DNA of 64,000 nt from Hydrangea macrophylla. Taxonomy: Eukaryota > Streptophyta > Magnoliopsida > Cornales > Hydrangeaceae. Below the pieces are notes generated by a model. That model saw only the letters and a list, made by a program, of their open reading frames with translations, had not been told where the DNA came from and searched no databases. A program made the translations under genes and the position numbers. The stretch spans positions 29,462,637-29,526,636 of the forward strand of contig CM066994.1 in assembly GCA_033977485.1 (NCBI GenBank). Direction: 5' to 3'. Numbering within the stretch: position 1 is the stretch's first letter; every line of letters begins with the position of its first letter. Positions 44,266-54,361 of this stretch are shown here, one piece after another.

Positions 44266-47035
44266 CTATTTTTCCTGTAAAAATTCTCTAGTTAGAAAAT
44301 TTAGTAAAGAATTTTGATCTCCTTTAATATATTCAAATTGGAAATCAAAAGCAGATAAATCAGACTGCCATCTAGCAAAAATTTGCTTAGAAACAAAGTT
44401 CTTAACATTTTCCTTTAAGATATGTATAGCAGTATTGCAATCTATTCTAATAAGAAATGCTTGGTTCAGTAAATTATCTTGAAATTTAGTGACACACTTA
44501 ATAATAGAGAACATTTCTTTTTTAATAGTAGAATAATTTTTTGAAGATCATTTCCAAACACCGGAGGTGAAATGCAAAAGTTCTACTTTATTGGTGGTGG
44601 AATTCTTTTGTTTTAGAATTCCCCCATGACCAATATCTGAAGCATCAGTTTCAACAATTTTGTCTCATTGAGGATTAGATAATCCGAGATATGGTAATTG
44701 TTTAACTCTAAGTTTAATTCTCTGAGCAGCCTTAGTATGTTCAGAAGCCCATGGTAGAGGGATCTTTTGAAGCCTTTGATGCAAGAGTGCACAATCATGG
44801 GCTAATTTATTATAATGATTTCCTATGTAATTAAGGCTTCTGAAAAACCTTTGTAATTGGTTTTTATCTTTTAATTCATCAGGAAATTTAGAAGCAAATT
44901 CAATACTTCTATTAATAGGAATTATTTTTCCTTTATGAATATTAAACCCTAGGAATCTGAACTAAGTTTTGAAAAGATCCATTTTTTGGGCTGAAAGAAC
45001 AAGACCATTATGAATAATAATATCTTGTAGAGTTCTAAAATGTTTAAAATACTGATCTATAGATGATGAAAAAACTAAAATATCATCTATATAACCTAAG
45101 CCGAATTCTGATAAAGGAGTAAAAATCTCATTCATAATATTTTGGAATTCTGATGGAGTATTTTTTAAACCAAATGGCATGACATTCCATTCAAAGTGTC
45201 CGAAAGGAACAATGAATGTTGTCTTGTATCTATCTTAGGAACAGTGAATGTTGTCTTGTATCTATCTTGTATTCATTCAAATCTCATTCATAATAGGAAC
45301 AGTGAATGTTGTCTTGAATCTATCTTCTTCTTTAATCTGAATTTGCCAATATCCAGACTTTAGATCAAATTTTGAGAAAATAGAAGCTTTATAAAGTCTA
45401 TCCAAAAGATTCTTTTTATTAGGAATTGGATATCTAATCCATTGTAAGGCATTATTAAGTGGTTTGTAATTAACTACTAATCTGGGTCTGCCTCTTTTCC
45501 TTTTCAGCATTTTTATTTACTTAAAAAGTTGTACAGCTCCAAGGGGAATAGCTTTTCCTTATGAGCTTTTTATCAATAAGACTTTGAATTTCTTTTTTAC
45601 AAAGTTCTAAGTATTCAGAGTTCATTTGGCTTAGTCTAGCCTTTGTATGAATCTGAGATCTTTCATCAAAATCAGGCTTATAGGGAAGAGAAACAATATA
45701 TTTCTTTCTTGTCCAAAAAGCACTAAAAATCTCACTACAAACTTTATTTTGAATTTCCTTTTTTAAATTTTCAATTTTTCTAGAAACATTTGGCATCTTC
45801 AATTGATGTTCAATTTGCATGATTCTAGTTTCATCTTGTAAAAATTCAAGGTGACTTTCTTTTGAAATTAAAATATTTAACTCATTGACAATCCTTGTCT
45901 CTGGTTCTGTAATGAAAGTAAAAAACCAGATCATTGTTCTTGTAAGTTGCAAACATGCCAGTTTGATCAACTTTTATTGGCATCAAAAGCTTTAGAAAAG
46001 GAGTTCCCAAAATTACTTCTTGTTGTAAATGTTTAACAAGTAAAAAAGTAGATGGAATACAAACTCCTTCATTACAAATAAAAACATCAGAAAGTTTGAA
46101 TTGGATATTCATCCTACCCCACTTGCAGATGTTAGAGATTACATAGTCTTTTCAAAATATTTAGTAGGAACCATGCCTTCTTGAATGCAGTTTAGATCTG
46201 CTCCACTATCAACTAAATGCAATAGCATTACTAATAGTATATTCTTCATGAATAACTAGGTTAATTTTTATATACCATTTTTGATAAGTAATTTTATTTA
46301 GGAGATGTAAATATTGATCCCCTGCAAGATCTATAGGTGGTTCCTCGATATTAGGAATATCGTCACCTATACTAATAGAAGAATTTGGAATATTTAAATT
46401 ATCAATTTTCTCTTCCATTTGAGAAAATGCAATTTGGAGTGCTCTTATGTCAACTTTAACCAAATTGATTTCATGTTTTAAATCTTGTAAAGTAATGGGT
46501 TTTTTAACTTTTTCCATTCTGTTAAAGACTTCTTGAATACTATACTGATTAATTTTGTAAGAATTTTCTTCAGGCTTGTCTTTTTTAGTTTGGTTAATAC
46601 ATAATTGAATTATCTTCACCTTAAGTTCTGGACCAGAAATTTTGTCAATTATGTTTATCATTTCACTATGTTCTGCAGTGAGAACATTAAGGGTAAGACC
46701 ATTCATAGTTGTAATGACTTTCCAGTAATCTGCATCAGGACATCAATTAGCACAAGATGAAGATGGTTGTTCTTCTTCCTCTTGGGAATAGAATCCATCA
46801 TCTTCATAAACAGGAATGTCCTCTTCTTCAGATATATCTGGAGAAGTATTTAGTAAAATTTTACAGAGTTGTACTTTTAATCTTTCATCAATTTGTAACT
46901 CTGCTAATTTCTTTTTTGTAGTATATTTATTAGCTAAATGTCCTACTTTTCCACACTTCCAACAAACCCTACTTTCTTTAGGAGCAGGACCCTTTGCAGG
47001 CCTTTTCCTGGATGGGTTGCTCTTCCTGGGAGGTG
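44266..47035 (-). pseudogene. Endogenous caulimovirid-like polyprotein (zinc knuckle, protease, RT, RNase H), degenerate
   Basis: Old copy in the plant genome, on the - strand. In order from the right there is a zinc knuckle region near 46930-46970 in which the last metal ligand is Tyr instead of Cys, a glutamate-rich linker, an aspartic-protease-like stretch (46112-45882), RT blocks (45970-44960) including the MPFGLKN and YIDD motifs, and an RNase H tail (44514-44266). There is no integrase and no LTR. This, and the YIDDILVFS active-site form, point to Caulimoviridae and not gypsy. The frame is broken by many stops and shifts, and 45208-45330 has a ~40-bp segment repeated three times. It is not functional. 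Confidence 0.7.
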
Positions 47036-47049
47036 GTCTTTACATGAAT

Positions 47050-47871
47050 CCCACACGAAAGCACACTTGGCTTTTCGTGATTAATGATTAAATTCTTAAA
47101 ACTGGCCTTGACTATTTTCCTAACTGGTTTTTTCATTGGTGGGAAAAAATGGGGCCAGAAATTGGTATTGTTCCTCGAGAAATTCTAGACTATTTCACAG
47201 TCTGGTTTGATCACCATCCTTTTCTCAGAGGAAAGTCTATAGAAAATATTCCTTTTGGGAGAAACATTTTATTCTTCTTTGCTGAATTCATAATTGTATG
47301 GATTTGGAAATGAGATATTATTCTCTCAGAAGACAGTCTTAGAATTCCTATTCTCCAGAGAACTTTCTGGGTGAAATGGTGGCCTGGGTATGACATTCCA
47401 CTTGCACTTTCAAAAATTCAGCCAGTCGTTAAGGAATACATTAGAATTTTCGAGGATGAGGAAAAGAAAAAGGCTGACAAATTTATGTTAGAAGCCTCCC
47501 AACTCTCCTCTCATTTATATATGTTCAACCTCCATTTCACTTCCATTAGGGGGAAATATCCACACCTCACAAGGGAAGAAATTCAAGTTAAGGTTATGGA
47601 AGCTCTCAAGGAGCAATTCTTAGCCTCACAAGTTTCCTAAGGTAGTGGTCAGGCTAAATCGAGCCAGGCTAAGGATCAGGGTCAGCCATCCCAGTCTACA
47701 CAGTCAAATGCTTTTGGGTGTTTAGCAGGAGAAGCTCAAGATCCTTATGAAGATGAAGATGAAATGGATACAGCGTCCATTTTCAGTCAGGTTCCCATCA
47801 TGGAAGACCTATTTGATGTCATCATTGCAACGGCATCCCAGTCCAGTGAGCCAAATGACAAGCTGGAGTAA
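47050..47871 (+). pseudogene. Second caulimovirid-like ORF fragment, opposite orientation
   Basis: On the + strand, head-to-head with the polyprotein remnant. A Trp-rich coding frame runs from about 47101 (with WFFHWWEKMGP) through WVKWWPGYDIP to a Gln/Ser-rich and acidic C-terminus ending in TAA at 47869-47871. It is interrupted by TGA 47311-47313 and TAA 47638-47640. I believe this resembles the second ORF found with endogenous plant pararetroviruses of the florendovirus kind, but this is recollection of pattern and not a search. A promoter-like region follows. Confidence 0.5.
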
Positions 47872-47872
47872 A

Positions 47873-48225
47873 TGACGCATGTAGTGACGCATTTTTTTTG
47901 TAACGCATGCAATGACATCATTCCCACCCACAATTTGGGCTCATGGTTTTGCCTATAGGTGGTTTTGGGAATTATTAAAGTTAAAAGACATTTGAACGAC
48001 TCCAACAACCAAGGACACTTGTAATTGTCATTTTACTTTATACTAGTCATCTACAGTACCTTGTCCAAAGACTGTAGACTTTTTATTTGTATTTAAGATG
48101 ACCCTCAGACATGTTGATGGGCATCTCGTCTTTACCCCTCTCTTTCTCTATCTTCCTTACTCCACTAATAATTCCCTCATCCTCTCTGCTCTGTAATTGT
48201 GGTTCACCACAAGTAAGTAATAAAT
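47873..48225 (+). promoter_or_regulatory. Pararetroviral-type promoter: as-1-like element, TATA, poly(A) signal
   Basis: Two TGACG motifs at 47873-47877 and 47885-47889 have starts 12 bp apart, the spacing of the as-1 enhancer of caulimovirus 35S-type promoters. A TATTTAAG box lies at 48090-48097 and AATAAA at 48219-48224. Placement downstream of the ORF fragment matches a caulimovirid intergenic region. Activity is unknown. Confidence 0.5.
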
Positions 48226-48299
48226 ATTTTTCTTTTGTTTAATATTTTGATCTTGCTTTTATTTTTTGTTTAATATTTTGATCCTGTTTTATTTTTTGT

Positions 48300-48395
48300 G
48301 TAAGTGGGGCACAAAAAAGTGTAAAAAATTCAAACAGCACAAGGTACAAGCATTTAAAGCTGTGTATGAAAAAAGTGTGTGATTCACTGTGTGGG
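48300..48395. mobile_element. Right part of the split foldback MITE
   Basis: Repeats ~70 bp of 44155-44225 and then adds the true right terminus GAAAAAAGTGTGTGATTC to TGTGTGGGTCTAG. That terminus is the inverse of the left end at 44107 apart from a ~10-bp gap. Confidence 0.75.
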
Positions 48396-48411
48396 TCTAG
48401 CATTTTCCTGA

Positions 48412-50181
48412 ATTTTTTTTTTAGATCGAAAAAGGAACAATTTCATTATAGGGCCAAAGCATCTAGAGTAAGGCTATAGTCACAAAAGAGTTACAAAGAG
48501 ACGCTCACAAAAGGATGTGACATCCCATGTAACATCCATGTGACAATAGGACCCACCACACTTAACACGGCCACATGGAATTCCACATCCTTTTGTGAGC
48601 TTCTTTTTGTGACTCTAGCATTAATCAAGCACCAAACATTACAATTACAAAGCTATCAACTTGGGAGGATACTCTTCAAGCCACCCTCTAAAATATTTGA
48701 ACATTTTTGCTAATTTTGCAAGCTCCTGAGTCACCTTATTACCATCACATTTCACATGTAGAAACTGAACACCAACAAAACCATCCATTAGGCGAATAGT
48801 GTCTTCAATTAAATGGTCATAGGGCGCCATATAATAATCCTCATTTCTACGATGATGAACAAAAGTTAACGAGTCCGGCTCCACGATAAAATCTTGAAAT
48901 CCAAACTCAATCTTGACTCTAGTGGCTTCCATAAGGATAAGCACTCAACTGTGAAGGCATCCACAATTCCGGGGACAAAGTTTGAAAAAGAAAGAAACAC
49001 ACTTCCACTATGATCGTGGAGAACCCCACCCACACCAACACCCCCCAACGCACGAAAGACAACACCATCCACATTCAACTTCAAAGTCTCCATCGCTGGA
49101 GGTGTCCAAATTGAATGTTGCGATATACTAGCTTCTTGAACAACTCGTGGCTCCTCCATGTCCAATTCACGAGCATTATTAAGTTTCGCAATAAAGGACA
49201 AAACCCACTCACCCGAAACCAAGTCTCTCGGCGCTCTTTTGCCATAACCCATTTGTTATGATTATTCTAAATTACCCAAGCACATATAAAAAATTCCCGA
49301 GTCACACTATCATCCCCAATCCCAATAGCCGAATCTAGCCAGTCACAAAAACGAAAGCGCCCCCTTTAGTGTGGAACTTCATAGAGATCACACGACACCA
49401 AACATCCTTGGCCCAACAACAATTCGTCAAAACATGGGTAATAGATTCGTCCTCCACCCCACAAGTTAGACAACATCCCGACTCAATCACACGACGACTC
49501 CTATGAACTTCCCCACAAGGTAAGAATTCATGCACAACATGCCACGCAAAAAGCTTAACCTTACTTGGAACTTTTGCCACCCACAGCTAATGCCACGGGA
49601 AATTATGACCATACTTCTGTGCTATGGCAAGATAGTGTGCTAAGCGTACCGTAAAAAATTCCCCGAGGAGTCCAATGCCAAATGAGTCGGTTCAGGCTCC
49701 CCCCACCAGCAAGGGGGATGCTAAGAATTGTCTCGGTGTCGTCTTGCCAAATGAGGGATCGAACACGATCCACATCCCACATGCCTACCTCTGAATCAAT
49801 AAGATCACTTACCAGACTGTGGCTAACATGGTGTTGAAGTAGGGTAAAAGGCTTGAACGTTGAGGGGGCGGGGCAACCATGGGTCCATACCAATCCGAAT
49901 ACTACTACCATGACTCACTCTAAAACAAATACCCAGGTAAAGAAGCTTAATCGAACCCTAAATGCTACGCCACGTGAATGACGGGTAATGACCCAATGGA
50001 GCATCCAAAAAATTCTCAAAGGGAAAATTTTTAGCTTTGTAAACCCGATGAACAAGAGAGTGAGGGTTAACGAAAATCCACCAAGCCTGTTTTGCTAACA
50101 TTGTGTCGTCAAAAGCTTCACAGTCATGAAACCCAAGCCCACCTTCTTTCGTTGACCTACACAGACTAGCCCATTTTAACT
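48412..50181 (-). mobile_element. L1-type LINE, 3' part
   Basis: On the - strand, from 50181 down, there is the C-terminal RT region (GGLGFHDCEAFDDTMLAKQAWW, 50150-50060), a zf-RVT domain (49580-49335; WHVVHEFLPCGEVHRSR with Cys/His pairs) and an RNase H-like domain (49110-48645; LKLNVDGVVF, GVGGVLHDHSG). The 3' end is an A-run (complement of 48413-48422). Frames are shifted and stopped. At 50181 it is cut by a Tekay LTR, so the 5' part should lie beyond the window. The zf-RVT plus RNase H combination is typical of plant L1 elements. Confidence 0.85.
48466..48628. mobile_element. Tourist-like MITE in the LINE 3' UTR
   Basis: The left arm GGCTATAGTCACAAAAGAG then GCTCACAAAAGGATGTG is inverted at the right as CACATCCTTTTGTGAGC and TTGTGACTCTAGCAT. 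It is flanked by TAA on both sides, compatible with a PIF/Harbinger target duplication, though three bases is weak evidence. Confidence 0.65.
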
Positions 50182-50721
50182 GTCACGTCCCGACGTAGCA
50201 TAAATATGGAAAGCGTTTAATTTCCTTTATGGACCCGTAGGTCGCGACAGTTTGAAGGATCGATTCCGTCCCAAAAGTCGAACAACATAAAACCATAATC
50301 AGAGTAAAGCAATCAAAGCTTACAAATATTTTTCTAACTTATTACATATTACAATACGGGGTCAACTAAGGCACAAGCCGCTTTAAGACAAAACAATATC
50401 TATCATCTATTACAGTCATCCTTATAACAAAATAGTTTGTAACTTAAAACATAGGGTATTGATAACAGTTCTATCTTCCAAAGCAGCAGATCTCAGTTTG
50501 CATAATCATAGGGCCCAGCATAGTCATAACCTGAAAAGCCTGGACACGAATGTCCAGGGCGCATCAACGCCGTCAGCTTCAAGAAGCTGGTGAGTATTAA
50601 TAACATAACTTTGAATGTAACATACTCATTTACCATTTTCCAATTCTCATTTAATTCAACAAGTTTATATTAAAGTAAGGAGTTTGTTTTAGGAAACAAG
50701 TACAATATTATTTAAAAGATA
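50182..50721 (-). repeat. Tekay-family LTR fragment (outer, older copy)
   Basis: 540 bp matching the first part of the LTR at 54362 (TGTCACGTCCCGACGTAGC onward) with many substitutions. It is the 3' portion of an LTR on the - strand. The match stops exactly at 50721, where a Tat-type LTR begins. The rest of this LTR or element should continue past the window. Confidence 0.85.
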
Positions 50722-51753
50722 TGATATGTCCAAAATTATCTAGCCATGAAGCCAGTCTGCCACGTCACCAAGAAGTGCCGGTTACTTCAGTGAGGGCGCC
50801 AATGGCCAAGCTATCCCGAGGCGTTCGCCAAAACCGTGCGGTTCCTGCCAACAGGCCGGGATTGGAGGACCACGGCATCCCGTGGACCTAGTCTATCTGG
50901 CAATGTCCTAATCCAGCTACAAGTCTGCAAGATGGAATGTGGCAGTTTCCTAAACCACTTAGGAAACTCTCCCCAAATCATGCAAGTCAATTTTAATTAG
51001 ATTAGGCTTCCCAATCTAATTAACTTACCATGTAAGGGTGGACTCTTGTATCTATAAAAGAGCCCATCTACCCTGTCTACAGGGACCCCAAAAAAGAAGA
51101 CAACAGCTCTCTAGCTTACACGCATATAACAGAGAGCTCACCATTATACGCATATACCCGGCCAGTATTACTGGTACTGCCGCCCCTCTTTGTTGGCTCA
51201 CCAGTAGAGGTGTCAAAAGGGCCGGGTTGGCCCGGCCCGAGCCCGGCCCGCTTTTTTCGAGCTAAAAGTCCGGCCCGGTCCGCTAGGCCCGGTTCACATA
51301 CCCCGAGCCGGGGTGGACACACATTCTTCCGTCCATGGCCCGGCCTGGCCCGAAATGAAGAAAAAGCCCAGCCCGGCCCGAAGCCCACCACGGTTAAGGC
51401 CAAAAGTCGAAGGAAGCCCGCTAGCCCGTCCGGCCCGGCCCGATGTCCGGCCCGCTAGGCCCGGGCCACCGGTCAGGGGCGGACACACCCCCTCTTTTCC
51501 CAAGCCCGGCCCGGCCCGGCCCGATGTTTGGTGAAGCCCGGCCCGGCCCAAAGCCCGATCGGGGCCCGCTTTGACCGGGCCCGGCCTGGTCCGTTTGACA
51601 CCTCTACTCACCAGGCCCGCCGATGATCTGCTAGTGGACGCGCACAGACGCAACCGTGGACGTAGGTCACCTTGTTAATGGGACCGAACCACACACAAAT
51701 TGTTCTTGCCTTTTTTCTCTCTAAACATTTCTTACCAATTTTAGGCAGTATCA
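50722..51753 (+). repeat. Tat-type 5' LTR, 1032 bp including a MITE
   Basis: Begins TGATATGTCC and ends GGCAGTATCA, with inverted ends TGATA/TATCA. A TATA box CTATAAAAG lies at ~51051. A 402-bp hAT MITE plus an 8-bp duplication enlarges it from about 622 bp. The PBS-like TTTGGCGCCGTCTGTGGGAA begins three bases after the LTR. Confidence 0.8.
51197..51614. mobile_element. GC-rich hAT MITE, 402 bp
   Basis: Element 51205-51606, with perfect TIRs TAGAGGTGTCAAA / TTTGACACCTCTA and a perfect 8-bp target duplication CTCACCAG (51197-51204 and 51607-51614). The interior is packed with GGCCCGGCCCG-type motifs, unlike its AT-rich surroundings. Long frames on both strands are by-products of GC richness. 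Confidence 0.93.
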
Positions 51754-51754
51754 G

Positions 51755-51775
51755 TTTGGCGCCGTCTGTGGGAAA
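51755..51775 (+). other. Tat-type primer-binding site
   Basis: TTTGGCGCCGTCTGTGGGAA, a tRNA-complementary motif common in plant Tat/Athila elements. The precise tRNA was not determined. Confidence 0.7.
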
Positions 51776-51815
51776 GACATAGTTTTCTCATCAACAAAAT
51801 CCTTGACTGATCAAC

Positions 51816-54361
51816 ATGCCGCCAAAGACGGGTAAGAAAACTACTGCTCCGGCCGGTCAGGAGAACTCGCAGCTTGACATGACCACCGAGCAGATAATGG
51901 CGACACTGGCACAACTCTTGGAGGGCCAACGCCGGACACAAGAACAGATGGAAGCGCTTTTGGCCCGACAGGAGAAGCGTCCTGCCTCAGAGAATCAGCC
52001 TGAGAAGAGCGCCCCTATTCAAAGGCCCTCCCGGGAACGCAGGCAAGCCCATTCAGCCCCGGTGTCTCCACTGGAGCGGGAACACCCCGGTGATGGTGAG
52101 CGCAGCCAGGCCACCAGGCGTTCACAAAGGCGGGCTCGGCCTGATCCTCGTCGGGTAGAGGATGTCAGGACTATCATCAACCGGCGGCGTGCGGCCAGAG
52201 GGAGGAGTCCGGACGGAGAGCCCGGGAATCGGCCGAGGACCCTCCGGCCCTGAGCCAGGGGGATCTTAGGCACACGCTTTCCCGGACCTGGAGCCGGGCC
52301 CTATCCCCGAGGTCGACACGCTTTGAGGAAGAGGTCTCGTCATCCGATCCAACTTACCGCTCGGATATAGAGAGGAGAACCATGTGGGATGACGTAAAGG
52401 CCCAGGTCGAGGAATTGCAACAACAAATTGAAAGGTTGAACCGCAAGTCCGGCCACGATCTCACTAACACAGAGACTGAGTCACCCTATACCGCTCGGAT
52501 GACACGGTTTCCTATTCCGCGGAAGTTCAAACCCCTCACCTCAGCTCCTACGACGGCACAGGGAGTCCGGTAGACCACATCCGCACTTACAAGGCTCAGA
52601 TGGCGCTGGTCACCACGGTGGACGAGCTACTGTGCCTGGCCTTTCCCAGTACTCTCAAGGGGCCAGCCGCATAGTGGTTCCATGCTTTAAAGCCCCGGAC
52701 GGTCGACAACTTCAAAGCCCTCGGCAAGTTGTTCATCAGCCAGTTCGTTGGGATGCTTGACCGGTCGCAACCGGACACTCAGCTGCTGACCGTCAAGTAG
52801 CGTAAAGGGGAGTCCTTGAGGGAGTATGTAGACCATTTCAACCTGCAAAGGCTCCAGATCCGCAATCTTAACGAAACGGCTACAATCATGGCCTTTTGTT
52901 CGGGAGTTCAACACACCAAGGTTGCCACATCGTTCCATCGTGACCGACCGACAACCCTGGTGGAACTCTCGGAGAGGGTCGGAAAGTATATAGATACTGA
53001 GGAGTTCCTAAAGGTGAAGCGCGTCGGCCAGGCGGGAGATGAATCCCCGAAGGCCAAATGCAAGCGTGAGGGATTCGAGAAGGGCTCAGGAAAGAAGCCG
53101 AAGCAGGATCAGAACGACGCCAGGGGTCAGCCCCCGATTGCTTTCACACCCCTTTCCCGGCCCATTCAAGAAGTCATGGCTACCGCAGAGGCGCAGAGGT
53201 TGCTTCCGCAGCCAGCTAAATTGTGAGCCCCACCCGGTAAGAGGAACCGGGATAAGTTCTGCCGCTACCACCGGGATCACGGCCATGAGACGGAGGATTG
53301 CTTTAAATTGAAGATGGCAATAGAGAAGCTGATCGAGCAGGGACACCTCGCGGAGTTTGTCACAGCAGATAGACGACCCCGGCAGGACACCCGAGCTCTC
53401 GATCAGCCACCACCACTTGGCCACATCCACGTGATCTCCGGAGGAACATCAGGCAGAGGGGATTCACAGTCGGCACGAAAGAGGCATGCTCGGGCATCCC
53501 GAGCGGATGTCTGGAAGGTCCAATTCACCGGCTCCTCCCCAACTGATGTTCTAACATTCACGTCCGACGACTTGCAGGGTGTCCACTACCCCCATGATGA
53601 CCCACTAGTAGTGACACTTTCTATAGCCAACTATATGGTCCAGAGGGTGCTAGTGGACACGGGCAGCTCGACCGACATTATGTTCACATCGGCATTCGAT
53701 CAGCTCGGGATCTCCTGGGATCGGCTCTGGCCGGTCGCTACACCACTGGTTGGATTCAACGGCTCCAGCACACAACCGCTCGGGACAATCGAGCTTCCAG
53801 TTCTCATGGGGACCTACCCTCAGCAGGCCTCCGTGCTGACCAATTTCGTGATCGTAGAAGCCCCGTCGGCCTACAATGTCATCCTTGGCAGGCCGATCCT
53901 CAACAAGGCTAGAGCAGTCGTCTCCACCTACAACTTAACAGTGAAGTTCCCAACCCCCCGGGGACCCGGATACTTGTGTGGAGATCAGACTACCGCCCAA
54001 AATTGCTATGTCAGCTCATTGTGCCGGGGGCTATCACTGAAACATTAAACGTTCAAGTGATGGACCCCCGGGATTAGAGCGACGCGGTAGGCCCAGTGGA
54101 AGAATTAGAAAGGGTGACGTTGAATCCCGAGTACCCTGACAGCACGGTCTGCATTGGCACCCTATTGGAGCCCGGCCTGAAGAAAAAATTGACCCAGGTC
54201 TTGAGGCAAAATCAAGATATTTTTGCTTGGAGTCACGAGGATATGCCCGGGATTGACCCCCGGGTAATGTCCCATCGGCTCAATGTCAGTCCAGAGTGCA
54301 GGCCGGTAAAGCAGAAAAGGAGGGGCATGGCCCCCGAGAGACAGAAGGCAGTGAGTGAAGA
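51816..54361 (+). pseudogene. Tat-type gag-pro-RT remnant
   Basis: Opens with ATG 51816 (MPPKTGKKTTAPAGQENSQL), a Gln/Arg-rich gag N-terminus. The gag core lies in shifted frames (52560-53220) with stops at about 52672 and 52798, and the zinc-binding region CRYHRDHGHETEDC is at ~53260-53301. The aspartic protease has VDTGSSTDIMF (~53650) and ILGRPILNKARA. The RT begins after ~54096 (QNQDIFAWSHEDMPGI) and is cut at 54361. At least two frameshifts and several stops make it inactive. A TAG at 52672-52674 sits where the frame otherwise continues the gag fold. Confidence 0.85.

Larger units (their letters stand above)
50722..54361 (+). mobile_element. Tat-type Ty3/gypsy element, 5' half, interrupted
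   Basis: Starts with a TGATA...TATCA-bounded LTR, then a PBS, gag and protease, and the beginning of RT. It is cut inside RT at 54361 by a full-length Tekay element. The likely target duplication on the left is AGATA (50717-50721); its partner is outside the window. It was inserted into the older Tekay LTR. Confidence 0.85.

Noticed and set aside
46816..47091. 91-codon ORF on the + strand
   Set aside because: It is antisense to the zinc-knuckle part of the pararetroviral remnant and ends at the point where orientation changes.
51116..51653. Several 70-120 codon ORFs rich in Gly, Pro, Ala and Arg on both strands
   Set aside because: They lie in the GC-rich hAT MITE, where stop codons are rare by composition.
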